Positions 18,023 through 25,806 of a DNA stretch of 64,000 nucleotides are shown here, piece after piece. Each line of letters begins with the position of its first letter. The first letter of the stretch is position 1. Origin of the DNA: Bacillota bacterium (GTDB lineage: Bacteria; Bacillota; Sulfobacillia; DUSP01; JBFMCS01); the NCBI GenBank assembly GCA_040754315.1, contig JBFMCS010000023.1:1-64000 (forward strand), in the 5' to 3' direction. The translations under genes were made by a program, and so were the position numbers. A model generated the notes under the pieces. The model made no database searches, was not told the origin of the DNA, and was given only the letters and a program-made list of their open reading frames with translations.

Positions 18023-18048
18023 AGAATCCTCTTTCCAATTAGGATTCT
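18023..18048. promoter_or_regulatory. Perfect inverted repeat AGAATCCT-N10-AGGATTCT
   Basis: Eight-base arms with a ten-base spacer, 83 bases upstream of the RpiR gene start on its upstream side. There is no T-run, so an operator or a leader-RNA hairpin is more likely than a terminator. The surrounding 17941-18056 is the AT-richest part of this region, as expected for a promoter. Confidence 0.4.
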
Positions 18049-18112
18049 GCTCCCTGTTGAAGGCAGGGGAAAAGACTGGGTACGGGAGGTGGCAGGACTT
18101 CGGGGAAGATAG

Positions 18113-18140
18113 AAAAGGCAGCGGACCATTGCCCGCTGCC
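18113..18140 (-). terminator. Rho-independent terminator of the second liv operon
   Basis: Reading on the minus strand, GGCAGCGG, an eight-base loop and CCGCTGCC are followed by TTTTCT. It starts 18 bases after the livF stop and closes the livKHMGF operon before the RpiR promoter region. Confidence 0.85.
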
Positions 18141-18158
18141 TCTGCGCCGGGGGAGGTA

Positions 18159-18863
18159 CTACGCCCCGAGATAAGCCTTCTTCACCAGTTCGTTCCTAGC
18201 CAGGGATTGGGCCTCTCCCTCCAGGACAAGCCTCCCTGTCTCCAGGACGTATGCCCTGTTGGCTACTCCCAGGGCCATGTGGGCGTTCTGCTCCACGAGG
18301 AGAATGGTCACGCCCTCCCTGTTGATGCTCTCGATGATGGAGAATATCTCCCTTACCAGAAGGGGTGCCAGTCCCATGGAGGGCTCATCCATCACCAGGA
18401 GCCTGGGTTTGGCCATGAGGCCCCTGGCGATGGCCAGCATCTGCTGCTCACCGCCAGAGAGGGTTCCCCCGATCTGGCCCAACCGCTCCTTCAGGCGGGG
18501 GAAGTGGTGGAACACCACTTCCAGGTCTTGCTGGATGCCGCCCTTGTCCTTTCGGGCATAGGCGCCCATCTCCAGGTTCTCCATGACCGTGAGGTTCGCG
18601 AAGATCCTGCGTCCCTCGGGTACATGGGACAGCCCGCGTTCCACGATCTTGTGGGCGGGCACAGGCAGCAGTGACTCCCCCCGGAATCGCACATCCCCCG
18701 AGGCTGGGCGCAGGATGCCTGATACCGCCCTTAGGGTGGTGCTCTTGCCAGCCCCGTTCGCACCGATGATGGCTACCACCTCGCCCTGCTCTACCTTGAT
18801 CGAAATACCGTCGAGGGCGTGGATGCCGCCGTAATAGACGTGCAGATCCTTGATCTCCAGCAT
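18159..18863 (-). CDS. livF: Branched-chain amino acid ABC transporter ATPase LivF (second cluster)
   Basis: ATPase of 234 residues with GANGAGKSTT (Walker A), LSGGEQQMLAIARGLM (signature) and LLVMDEPSMGLAP (Walker B). It is the last gene of a canonical livK-livH-livM-livG-livF operon and its ATG overlaps the livG stop by one base. About half of its residues match the first cluster's LivF, so the two clusters are old paralogues rather than a recent duplication. Confidence 0.94.
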   Translation of the reverse strand: MLEIKDLHVYYGGIHALDGISIKVEQGEVVAIIGANGAGKSTTLRAVSGILRPASGDVRFRGESLLPVPAHKIVERGLSHVPEGRRIFANLTVMENLEMGAYARKDKGGIQQDLEVVFHHFPRLKERLGQIGGTLSGGEQQMLAIARGLMAKPRLLVMDEPSMGLAPLLVREIFSIIESINREGVTILLVEQNAHMALGVANRAYVLETGRLVLEGEAQSLARNELVKKAYLGA

Positions 18864-19642
18864 CAGTGCGCCTCCTCTCCGAGGTAGGCCTCGATAACCT
18901 TGGGGTTGCTCTTGATCTCGTCAGGTGACCCCTCGGCGATGGTGACCCCGTAGTCCAGGACAAGGATACGTTTGCACACTCCCATGATGACTTCCATGTG
19001 GTGCTCAATGAGGATGATGGTTAGATCGAACCTCTCCTTGAGCCACACGATGAGCTTCATCAGGTCCTTGATCTCCTGGGGGTTCATGCCAGCCGCCGGC
19101 TCATCCAGGAGAAGCACCTTGGGCTGGGTTGCCAGGGCCCTGGCGATTTCCAGGCGCCGCTGCTCTCCATAGGGCAGGTTCTTGGAGATACTGGCCTGCC
19201 TGCCTTTCAGGTCGAAGATCTCCAGGAAGTCCAGGGACTTCTGGTGGATCTCCTCTTCCTCCCTGTGGTACGCGGGGAGTCTCATGATGGCGTGGGCTAC
19301 ACTGTACTTGACATTGAAGTGATAGGCGATCTTGACGTTCTCCACCACGCTGAGTTCCTTGAAGAGCCTGATGTTCTGGAACGTCCTGGCGATGCCCATC
19401 TGCGTTATCTCGTCAGGTCGCCTGCCCACCAGGGAGAGTGCCCGGCCGTCCGGCCTGAACTCCATGGAGCCCTCGGTAGGCCTGTACTCGCCGGTGATCA
19501 TGTTGAACACCGTAGTCTTGCCGGCGCCGTTGGGGCCGATGATCCCCACCAGCTCGCCACGCTCCAGCTGGAGGTTGAAGTCGGACACGGCCCTGAGTCC
19601 TCCGAAGTTGATGGAAAGTCCCTGTATGTCCAGAAGAGCCAT
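18863..19642 (-). CDS. livG: Branched-chain amino acid ABC transporter ATPase LivG (second cluster)
   Basis: A 259-residue ATPase with GPNGAGKTTVFNMITG, the LivG-type GIARTFQNIRLFKELSVVENV stretch, LPYGEQRRLEIARAL and LLDEPAAGMNPQE. All are as in standard LivG. One base separates it from livM, consistent with tight translation within the operon. Confidence 0.94.
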   Translation of the reverse strand: MALLDIQGLSINFGGLRAVSDFNLQLERGELVGIIGPNGAGKTTVFNMITGEYRPTEGSMEFRPDGRALSLVGRRPDEITQMGIARTFQNIRLFKELSVVENVKIAYHFNVKYSVAHAIMRLPAYHREEEEIHQKSLDFLEIFDLKGRQASISKNLPYGEQRRLEIARALATQPKVLLLDEPAAGMNPQEIKDLMKLIVWLKERFDLTIILIEHHMEVIMGVCKRILVLDYGVTIAEGSPDEIKSNPKVIEAYLGEEAH

Positions 19643-19643
19643 G

Positions 19644-20648
19644 CTACTTCACCCCCTCCTGTTTCCCGGCATCGGCGGAGGGCTTCCCCAAGAGCCCAGC
19701 CAGGCGGTCGAAGCTGACCTCGAAGCCGCCCATAAGGCCCTGAGGCCTCGTCAGCATCACGACGATCAGGAGGAGACCGTACACCAGCATCCTCCACTCC
19801 TGGATGAACCGGAGCGCTTCCGTGAGCCCCGTGATCAGGGTTGCGGCCACTATGGCCCCGGTTATGCTCCCATAGCCGCCCACCACGATCATGATAAGGT
19901 AGTCCACGGACTTCATGATGCCGAACATCTTCGGGTGAGCCAGCTGGAGGGTGTGTACTAGGAGACCGCCGGCGACCCCGGCGAAGAAGGAGCCTATCAC
20001 GAACACGGTCACCTTGTAGCGAGTTACGTTTATACCCATGGCCCGGGCGGCGATTTCATCCTCCCTTATGGACTTGCAGGCCCGGCCGTGGCTGGATGTG
20101 ACGAAGTTGATGATGATGAGCACGGTGGCCACGGCAAAGAGGTAGGTCCAGAAGAAGCTGGAGTAGGGGGGAATGCCCGTGAAGCCGCGGGGCCCGCCCA
20201 CCTTGTCGATGTTGTTCATTACAACCCGGATTATCTCCCCAAATCCCAGGGTCGCAATGGCGAGGTAGTCACCGCCAAGGCGAAGGGTAGGCGTTCCGAC
20301 CACGAAGCCCATCGCCATGGCGCAGATCCCGCCCATGATGATCGAGGGGATGAAGGGGAAGCCCAGGAACACCGTGAGGGAGCCCGAGGTGTAGGCGCCT
20401 ATTGCCAGGAAGCCTGCGTGCCCGATGGAAAACAGGCCGGTAAACCCATTTATAAGGTTCAGGCTCACGGCGCCGATGACGTTGATGGCTGCTATGGATA
20501 GGATCTGCATGTAGTAGGGGTTGTGTCCCGCCACAGCAATTACCAGGAAGTAGAGGGCTGAAAGGGCAGCCGCAGTACCTATGACACGAACGGGGCCGGG
20601 GATGACATGGGGGCGGGTTGCCGTTTCCGTCTTGACTGATCTGGCCAT
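19644..20648 (-). CDS. livM: Branched-chain amino acid ABC transporter permease LivM (second cluster)
   Basis: A 334-residue permease with LNLINGFTGLFSIGHAGFLAIGAYTSG, the LivM core block, and CKSIREDEIAARAMGINVTRYKV, the ATPase-contact loop. Roughly nine hydrophobic helices follow a charged 20-residue N-terminus. The start at 20648 follows GGGGGGAGA. Together with livH it forms the channel. Confidence 0.94.
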   Translation of the reverse strand: MARSVKTETATRPHVIPGPVRVIGTAAALSALYFLVIAVAGHNPYYMQILSIAAINVIGAVSLNLINGFTGLFSIGHAGFLAIGAYTSGSLTVFLGFPFIPSIIMGGICAMAMGFVVGTPTLRLGGDYLAIATLGFGEIIRVVMNNIDKVGGPRGFTGIPPYSSFFWTYLFAVATVLIIINFVTSSHGRACKSIREDEIAARAMGINVTRYKVTVFVIGSFFAGVAGGLLVHTLQLAHPKMFGIMKSVDYLIMIVVGGYGSITGAIVAATLITGLTEALRFIQEWRMLVYGLLLIVVMLTRPQGLMGGFEVSFDRLAGLLGKPSADAGKQEGVK

Positions 20649-20660
20649 TTCTCTCCCCCC

Positions 20661-21533
20661 CTACACCTTCTCGCTGAGCTGGCGTCCCAGGAGGCCTTGA
20701 GGCCTCAGGAGCAGCACAACGATGAGTATGGCGAAGGCTACCGCATCCCTCCACTTGGAGCTGTAGAGGTAGACAACCATGATCTCCGCCATTCCCATGA
20801 CAAGCCCACCCAGCATTGCGCCGGGGATGTTGCCTATGCCTCCGAGCACAGCTGCAATGAACGCCTTCATACCTGGCAGGAGTCCCATGACCGGATCGAT
20901 GCGGGGGTAAGCTATTCCCACCAGCACACCCGCGGCTGCCGCCAGGGTGGAGCCCAGCACGAAGGTGACGGATATCACGTAGTCCAAGTCTATCCCCATG
21001 AGCCTCGCGGCGTCCTTGTCATAAGACACCGCCCTCATGGCCTTGCCTACCTTGGTCCGCCTCACGATGAACTGGAGCACCATCATGAGGGTGAACGCCA
21101 CGCCAACCACCAGGATGGTTATGTTGTTAATGATGACGCCGCCGACATTGTAGGTATGAGGGGTCATGATCTGGGGAAAGGGTCGGTAGTCGGCTCCGAT
21201 GAACTGCCTTACGAAGTTCTGCAGAAAAATCGAAACCCCCAGGGCTGTGCTGAGGGCTGCTAGCCGGGGAGCGAAACGTAGGGGCCGGTAGGCAAATCGC
21301 TCGATTATGAGGGCAAGGACCGGGGTGAGCAGCATAGGTATCACCAGTGTGGGTAAGAAGAAGGGGCCCAGGTAGCCCGCGACAAAATACCCGATATACG
21401 CGCCTGCCATGTAGATCTCGCCGTGAGCGAAATTGATCAGACGGACGATGCCGTACACCATGGTATACCCGAGGGCGATAAGGGCGTATATTGATCCCAG
21501 CTGAATGCCGTTCACCATCTGCTGGAAGAACAA
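20661..21533 (-). CDS. livH: Branched-chain amino acid ABC transporter permease LivH (second cluster)
   Basis: A permease of 290 residues beginning (M)FFQQMVNGIQLGSIYALIALGYTMVYGIVRLINFAHGEIYM, the standard LivH N-terminus. The TTG at 21533 is preceded by AGGGAGGA (21541-21548), which sets the start; the frame stays open to 21590, but the extra residues are proline/arginine-rich and unconserved. It is 106 bases downstream of the binding-protein gene, a usual gap that lets the binding protein be made in excess. Confidence 0.93.
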   Translation of the reverse strand: MFFQQMVNGIQLGSIYALIALGYTMVYGIVRLINFAHGEIYMAGAYIGYFVAGYLGPFFLPTLVIPMLLTPVLALIIERFAYRPLRFAPRLAALSTALGVSIFLQNFVRQFIGADYRPFPQIMTPHTYNVGGVIINNITILVVGVAFTLMMVLQFIVRRTKVGKAMRAVSYDKDAARLMGIDLDYVISVTFVLGSTLAAAAGVLVGIAYPRIDPVMGLLPGMKAFIAAVLGGIGNIPGAMLGGLVMGMAEIMVVYLYSSKWRDAVAFAILIVVLLLRPQGLLGRQLSEKV

Positions 21534-21639
21534 GTTGTCATCCTCCCTTACCAGGCGGGGACATGGACAGCGGGGGGAAGAGCCCCCCACTGTCCACGCT
21601 TGTCAGCCAAGGATGCCCGCCATGTCTTGGCCTTCCCCC

Positions 21640-22827
21640 TTAGGGGTTAACCACGGTGTAGAACTTGAACTTGCCGTTCTCGATCTTGTTGACAACGGCA
21701 GCCTTGATGGGGTTGCGGTTGGCGTCATACGTAGTCTTGCCGGACACCACCTCAAGATCGGTGGCGGCCATGGCGTCGCGAATGGCGGAGCCCTCAGTGG
21801 AACCGGCCTTCTCGATGGCCTCAAAGAGGATCAGCGCTGCATCGTAGGCCAGGGCGGCCAGGGCGTCCGGGGTCTTGCCGTACTTGTCATTGTAGGCCTT
21901 CAAGAATGCCTGGGCGACGGGGGTGTCGGAGTCCGGCGAATAGTGGTTGGCGTGGTAGCCGCCCTCGATGGCATCCCCGGCGATGGAGATGAGGTCCGGG
22001 GAGTCCCAGCCGTCAGCACCTAACATCTGGACGTCCCAGCCCATCTCCCTCACCTGCTTGGCTTGGAGAGCGGCGGTCTGGTAGTACTGGGGCAGGAACA
22101 GCACCTCGGGCTCAGCGGCCTTGATCTTGGTCAGCTGTGCCCTGAAGTCCTGGTCGCCGCTGGCGTGGGTCTCAAAGGCCACCACGGTGCCGCCCATGTT
22201 CTCAAGGTGCTTCTTGAACTCCTCAGCCAGTCCCTTGGTGTAGTCGTTCTCTATGTCATACAACACGGCCGCGGTCTTGGCCTGCAGGTTTTCGGTGCTG
22301 AACTTGGCCATGACGAAGCCCTGGAACGGGTCGATGAAGCAAGCCCGGAAGATGTAGTCGCCGGTCAGCGTCACCCGCTCGTTGGTGGAGGTCGGGCTGA
22401 TCATGGGGATCTTGGCCTCCTGGGCTATGGGGGCGATGGCCAGGCTGCACACGGAGTACACGGAGCCAATAATCGCCACTACCTTATCCTGGTTTACCAG
22501 CTTCCGCCCGGCGTTGGCCGCCTCGACAGCGTCACCCTTGTCGTCCTCCAGGACCCATTCTATCTGCCTGCCCAGGACGCCGCCCTTGGCGTTGTACTCC
22601 TCAACGGCTAGGAGCACACCGTCCCTGGTGGATGCGCCGAAGGTGGGCGTCTCTCCGGTCATCGGGGCGATGATACCGATCTTGATGCTCTCGGTGGCAA
22701 CCGGTTCTTCCTCGCCTTCCTCCTCCTCAGGGGCAGGCTGCGGCTGGCCGCATCCTGCCAAGCTGGCTAGGAGCGTAACGACCAGAACGGCCACAATGCC
22801 CCATCTGACAAAACCTTTTGCGAACAT
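21640..22827 (-). CDS. livK: Branched-chain amino acid ABC transporter substrate-binding lipoprotein (LivK)
   Basis: A lipoprotein of 395 residues: signal peptide MFAKGFVRWGIVAVLVVTLL..., a lipobox LASLAGC, then an acidic linker (EEEEGEEE) and a type I periplasmic-binding fold starting SIKIGIIAPMTGETPTFG. ATG 22827 follows GGGGGAAGAGA; an open frame back to 23010 covers the leader and promoter and cannot be coding. It is first in the operon. The KIGIIAPMTG and LDDKGD-like segments agree with leucine/isoleucine/valine-binding proteins, though related proteins bind other amides. Confidence 0.92.
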   Translation of the reverse strand: MFAKGFVRWGIVAVLVVTLLASLAGCGQPQPAPEEEEGEEEPVATESIKIGIIAPMTGETPTFGASTRDGVLLAVEEYNAKGGVLGRQIEWVLEDDKGDAVEAANAGRKLVNQDKVVAIIGSVYSVCSLAIAPIAQEAKIPMISPTSTNERVTLTGDYIFRACFIDPFQGFVMAKFSTENLQAKTAAVLYDIENDYTKGLAEEFKKHLENMGGTVVAFETHASGDQDFRAQLTKIKAAEPEVLFLPQYYQTAALQAKQVREMGWDVQMLGADGWDSPDLISIAGDAIEGGYHANHYSPDSDTPVAQAFLKAYNDKYGKTPDALAALAYDAALILFEAIEKAGSTEGSAIRDAMAATDLEVVSGKTTYDANRNPIKAAVVNKIENGKFKFYTVVNP

Positions 22828-22870
22828 CTTTTTGTCTCTTCCCCCTTCAGGTTTGTTTCCAGACCATGCT

Positions 22871-22887
22871 GGCCCGTGAAACGGGCC
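22871..22887. other. Leader hairpin before livK
   Basis: GGCCCGT-GAA-ACGGGCC makes a perfect seven-base-pair hairpin with a three-base loop in the livK leader, about 45 bases before the start codon. It could block or protect the message end. No known riboswitch class is recognised in the roughly 150-base leader. Confidence 0.4.
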
Positions 22888-22980
22888 TCTCGGGAACTCA
22901 ACCCTCCAATGCCCGGGCATCCCTCCCCTCAAGATTGGAGGTTCCTGAGAAAAGATAACCTGCTCGGACCATCGCTCACA

Positions 22981-23010
22981 ATTATAGGTTAGTCCTAGCG
23001 GGCTTGTCAA
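22981..23010 (-). promoter_or_regulatory. Promoter of the second liv operon
   Basis: On the minus strand TTGACA (23010-23005) and TATAAT (22986-22981) are separated by 18 bases. Both hexamers are perfect consensus for the housekeeping sigma factor, so the operon should be strongly expressed unless repressed. The RNA would have a leader of about 150 bases. Confidence 0.85.
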
Positions 23011-23049
23011 TATCTGGGGGGTTGTCCATGACCCTTTCTGGACAGGGGC

Positions 23050-23238
23050 TTACTGGGGTTCCACGATTATCTTGTGCTCCATCAGGCGAAGCTCCTTAAT
23101 GCGTCCCTTGACCCTTATGGTGTCGCCAAGAACGCCCTGGAGAAAAAGCTCAGCGCCTTCTGTCTTGATGATGTCCACGGCCTCCATGATGAGGTCTTCC
23201 CGGCCGTCACTTGCCATGAATACATTCGATTCACACAT
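23050..23238 (-). CDS. CooT family small nickel-binding protein
   Basis: A 62-residue protein that fits the CooT family: it starts MCESNVF, with the Cys2 that binds nickel in Rhodospirillum CooT, and ends in a short beta-strand pattern IRVKGRIKELRLMEHKIIVE. CooT homologues are common in anaerobes and are tied to nickel enzymes such as CO dehydrogenase, but many, like this one, are not next to nickel genes. ATG 23238 has GGAGGAAAAT upstream. It stands alone between the liv promoter and a divergent SH3 gene. Confidence 0.75.
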   Translation of the reverse strand: MCESNVFMASDGREDLIMEAVDIIKTEGAELFLQGVLGDTIRVKGRIKELRLMEHKIIVEPQ

Positions 23239-23468
23239 AGATTTTCCTCCTTCTTACAAGCCATCCTCGCGGCATTCGTTGTTGCCTCTAACATATCCCA
23301 TGTAACAGAAAGGGTCAAGAAATCGCCATAGCCTGTTCTGGCAGGGATTTTCAGTGGGTAGCCCGCCGCTTTGCAAGTTGGGACACAACCGTGAATAGGC
23401 TTAAACGGCAGGGATTACCTGCGGCATGGTGCTTTGTGCCTGAGAAGTAGTTGGGAGGGGGTGTATGG

Positions 23469-23858
23469 ATGGGCCGCCTGCGGGAACTGGTCAATCAGAT
23501 TCAGGAAAAAGAGGAGCCCCTCCTGGAACTCTATGAGAGGGTCCAGGAAGCTGCGTCCAAGGTGACCGAGAGGAACCTGGCTTCGCAGATGTACCGGTAC
23601 CAGAAGTTCCAGGTAGCAAGCCTGGGTCTCCTGAAGGGAGAGGCGCCCGAGAAGTTTGAGGCCTTCGGCCAAGTGTCCGATGATGACGTCAACCTCAGGA
23701 CGGGACCAGGGCCCCGTTACGAGCTGGTGCGCACTGTTCAGAAGGGGACTCCCGCCATCATCATGGAGTCCGAGGGAAACTGGGTGAACCTGCGGCTTCC
23801 CGATGGTGCCGAGGGCTGGGTGTTCAAGGCCTACGTGAAGAAGGAAGACAACACTTAA
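23469..23858 (+). CDS. Small bacterial SH3 domain protein
   Basis: A 129-residue protein without signal peptide. Residues 1-60 are a charged helical region (RELVNQIQEKEEPLLELYERVQEAASKVTERN) and 65-125 a bacterial SH3 (SH3b) domain with the pattern VNLRTGPGPRYELVRTVQKG and GNWVNLRLPDGAEGWVFKAYV. SH3b domains usually bind cell-wall peptides, yet no export signal is visible, so the location is uncertain. ATG 23469 follows GGGAGGGGG (23453-23461) at good spacing. Confidence 0.8.
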   Translation: MGRLRELVNQIQEKEEPLLELYERVQEAASKVTERNLASQMYRYQKFQVASLGLLKGEAPEKFEAFGQVSDDDVNLRTGPGPRYELVRTVQKGTPAIIMESEGNWVNLRLPDGAEGWVFKAYVKKEDNT

Positions 23859-23926
23859 GGCAGGTATGGGCCCTTTCCAAGGCGAAAGAGGGGGGCAATT
23901 CACCTGAAACGAAGGCGGTGGTGGCA

Positions 23927-24346
23927 ATGGCCTTCTTCTTCGCCCTGGCTACCATGTTCCTGTGGGGCACCTCCCCTCTCCTGGGGAAGATAGCCCTGGC
24001 ACGGCTGGATCCTGTTGTCGCCCTGACACTCAGGAGCGGCGTGATAACCCTTTGTCTCCTTGCCTTGTCTCTCTTTTCGGGGAAGCTCGGGGCCCTGGGC
24101 CAGGTTGATGCCAGGTCTGCCCTGTGGATTACGATGGAGGGCATCTCAGGGTCTTTGCTGGGGCACCTGGCCTACTTCTATGCGCTGAAGATGGGGAACC
24201 TGGCCCAGGTCATCCCGGTTACAGCGGCCTATCCCCTGGTGGCGGCCTTGTGGGGCGTGGTGCTCCTGGGTGACCGCCTCACTGTAGGCCGCGGGCTGGG
24301 GGCACTCCTTGTGGTGATAGGAGTATGGCTGGTGAGCCGCAGCTAG
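23927..24346 (+). CDS. Single-domain EamA/DMT family membrane protein
   Basis: A 139-residue membrane protein with four or five hydrophobic segments and one EamA domain, WGTSPLLGKIALARLDPVVALTLRSG near the start and VTAAYPLVAALWGVVLLGDRLT near the end. Usual DMT transporters have two such domains in 280-300 residues; half-size members are thought to act as dimers. ATG 23927 is used here; GTG 23921 behind GAAGG is equally possible. Its stop overlaps the convergent protease gene by four bases. Substrate unknown. Confidence 0.8.
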   Translation: MAFFFALATMFLWGTSPLLGKIALARLDPVVALTLRSGVITLCLLALSLFSGKLGALGQVDARSALWITMEGISGSLLGHLAYFYALKMGNLAQVIPVTAAYPLVAALWGVVLLGDRLTVGRGLGALLVVIGVWLVSRS

Positions 24347-25182
24347 TTCCAGCGAAGCCTGTCATCGTCACGGTAGGGCACGGGGGCGTAGAGCACGGAG
24401 GGTTTTCCCCTCCTGGGTTGAGGGTATAGTTCCATCAGCAGGTACACCTCCCGGGGGAGTCCTGCCTCAACCGGGAGGCCAAGGCCCCTTAGCTGCCGGA
24501 GGGTCAAGGGGTAGTCGTGGGTCCAGTTGCCTTCTGTGAGGCCCCGGGCGACCTGGGCGGCATCGCCCGGGTCCATCTTCTTCGAGAGGATGGTGGTTAC
24601 CGTATCCCGGACCTGGTTCACCGCCTTCTCCGCTATGTCAGCCAGGATCAGGGTCCGGTCCTCGACGTGGTCCAACCCCTTTTCCCTAAGCACCCTCAGC
24701 ACTGATGTGGCAGGATACTGGCCTACCTGCGGGTCAACCGGCCCTAGTACCGCGTTCTCGTCCATCAGCACCCTGTCTGCGGCCAGGGCCAGCAGGGTTC
24801 CTCCGGACATGGCGTAGTGGGGCACCAGCACTGTGACCTCCCCGGGATGCCGCTGGAGCGCCAGGGCAATCTGCTCGGTGGCCAGGACAAGCCCCCCGGG
24901 GGTATGGAGGATCAGGTCTATGGGGGTGCCAGGGGGGGTCAGCCGGATGACCCTGAGGATCTGCTCGGAGTCCTCGATGTCTATGAACCTGGCAATGGGT
25001 ATCCCCAGGATGTTCACGGCCTCCTGGCGGTGGATGAGCGTGATCACCCGGGACTTCCGCGCCCTCTCCATCTGCCTCAGCAAGTCTATCCTGGCCATGT
25101 GCAAGCGCCTTTGCTGGAACACAGGCCAGGCGAAGGAGGCAACGAGGAGGAGTATCCACAGAAGGCTCAAGACCGAAGACAA
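24343..25182 (-). CDS. Membrane-anchored Clp-fold serine protease (SDH/DUF114 family)
   Basis: A 279-residue protein with an N-terminal hydrophobic anchor (LSLLWILLLVASFAWPVFQ, residues 5-23) and a ClpP/crotonase-type fold of the serine dehydrogenase proteinase family (PF01972). The probable nucleophile is Ser126 in PHYAMSGGTLLALAADRVLM; PPGTPIDLILHTPGG upstream forms the oxyanion strand, and VLGPVDPQVGQYPA follows. Function in bacteria is not settled; membrane protein quality control has been suggested. The start is TTG 25182 behind GGGGGTGTGAGG. It converges on the EamA gene. Confidence 0.85.
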   Translation of the reverse strand: MSSVLSLLWILLLVASFAWPVFQQRRLHMARIDLLRQMERARKSRVITLIHRQEAVNILGIPIARFIDIEDSEQILRVIRLTPPGTPIDLILHTPGGLVLATEQIALALQRHPGEVTVLVPHYAMSGGTLLALAADRVLMDENAVLGPVDPQVGQYPATSVLRVLREKGLDHVEDRTLILADIAEKAVNQVRDTVTTILSKKMDPGDAAQVARGLTEGNWTHDYPLTLRQLRGLGLPVEAGLPREVYLLMELYPQPRRGKPSVLYAPVPYRDDDRLRWN

Positions 25183-25232
25183 ACCTCACACCCCCGCCTA
25201 TTCAGCCTTCCCGATTCAGCGGACAGTATCCC

Positions 25233-25262
25233 TTGACGTTTTCCATGGGAGGAGAGTATTAT
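25233..25262 (+). promoter_or_regulatory. Promoter of glnR-glnA
   Basis: TTGACG (25233-25238) and TATTAT (25257-25262) with an 18-base spacer. The RNA would start near 25269, just ahead of the GlnR operator. The ATG at 25261 lies inside this -10 element. Confidence 0.6.
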
Positions 25263-25280
25263 GGGTGTGAGTAAAGGCCA

Positions 25281-25297
25281 TGTCAGAAAATCTCACA
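25281..25297 (+). promoter_or_regulatory. GlnR/TnrA operator
   Basis: TGTCA-GAAAATC-TCACA matches the GlnR/TnrA consensus TGTNA-N7-TNACA at every fixed base. It lies between the promoter and the likely GTG start of the glnR-like gene, so the operon should be autorepressed when glutamine is plentiful. Confidence 0.75.
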
Positions 25298-25314
25298 TGA
25301 AGGGGGTGGGCAGG

Positions 25315-25806
25315 GTGCAGAGACGGGAGCCCGGCTACGCCATGGCCGTTGTCAAGGGGATGACAGGCCTCAGCGAGCGGCAAATTCGCTACTACGATGC
25401 CATGGGGCTGGTATCCCCTATGAGGACTCCCGGTGGCCACCGCCTGTACTCTCAAAGGGACGTTGAGAGGCTTCTGGAGATAAAGTCCCTAATAGCCAGG
25501 GGCCTCAAGGTGTCGGAGGTACGGGAACGCCTCAGGGAAAGGGAGGAGCCCCCCACGGAACTGGTGAGTGACCGGGAGTCCTTCTTCCTCCGGAAGATAC
25601 GGGGGCCCGCCTTCCAGGGTGGGGTAGGGATCCGGGAACGAGATCCCCTGGGAACCACGTCCGTGAAGTCCCTTTACCCCATGGAAAAAAGACCAGAGAT
25701 CATGAAGAGTGTAGACGGCCTGAGGGCCAGAAAAGGGGAGGAGAAGACCAGTGCCAGGAACCGAGACAGGCAGGGAGGAAGTCCTAAAGAAACTGGCCGA
25801 TCTTAA
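25315..25806 (+). CDS. glnR: GlnR-type MerR family nitrogen regulator
   Basis: A MerR-family repressor next to glutamine synthetase. The DNA-binding part (MTGLSERQIRYYDAMGLVSP, then GGHRLYSQRDVERLLEIKSLIARGLKVSEVRERL) matches GlnR, whose C-terminal tail senses feedback-inhibited glutamine synthetase. I place the start at GTG 25315 (163 residues), preceded by AGGGGGTGGG, since this leaves the promoter and GlnR box upstream and gives a GlnR-like N-terminus. The alternative ATG 25261 has a good GGAGGAG site but would put the operator inside the gene. It overlaps glnA by 56 bases, an unusually long overlap. Confidence 0.85.
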   Translation: MQRREPGYAMAVVKGMTGLSERQIRYYDAMGLVSPMRTPGGHRLYSQRDVERLLEIKSLIARGLKVSEVRERLREREEPPTELVSDRESFFLRKIRGPAFQGGVGIRERDPLGTTSVKSLYPMEKRPEIMKSVDGLRARKGEEKTSARNRDRQGGSPKETGRS

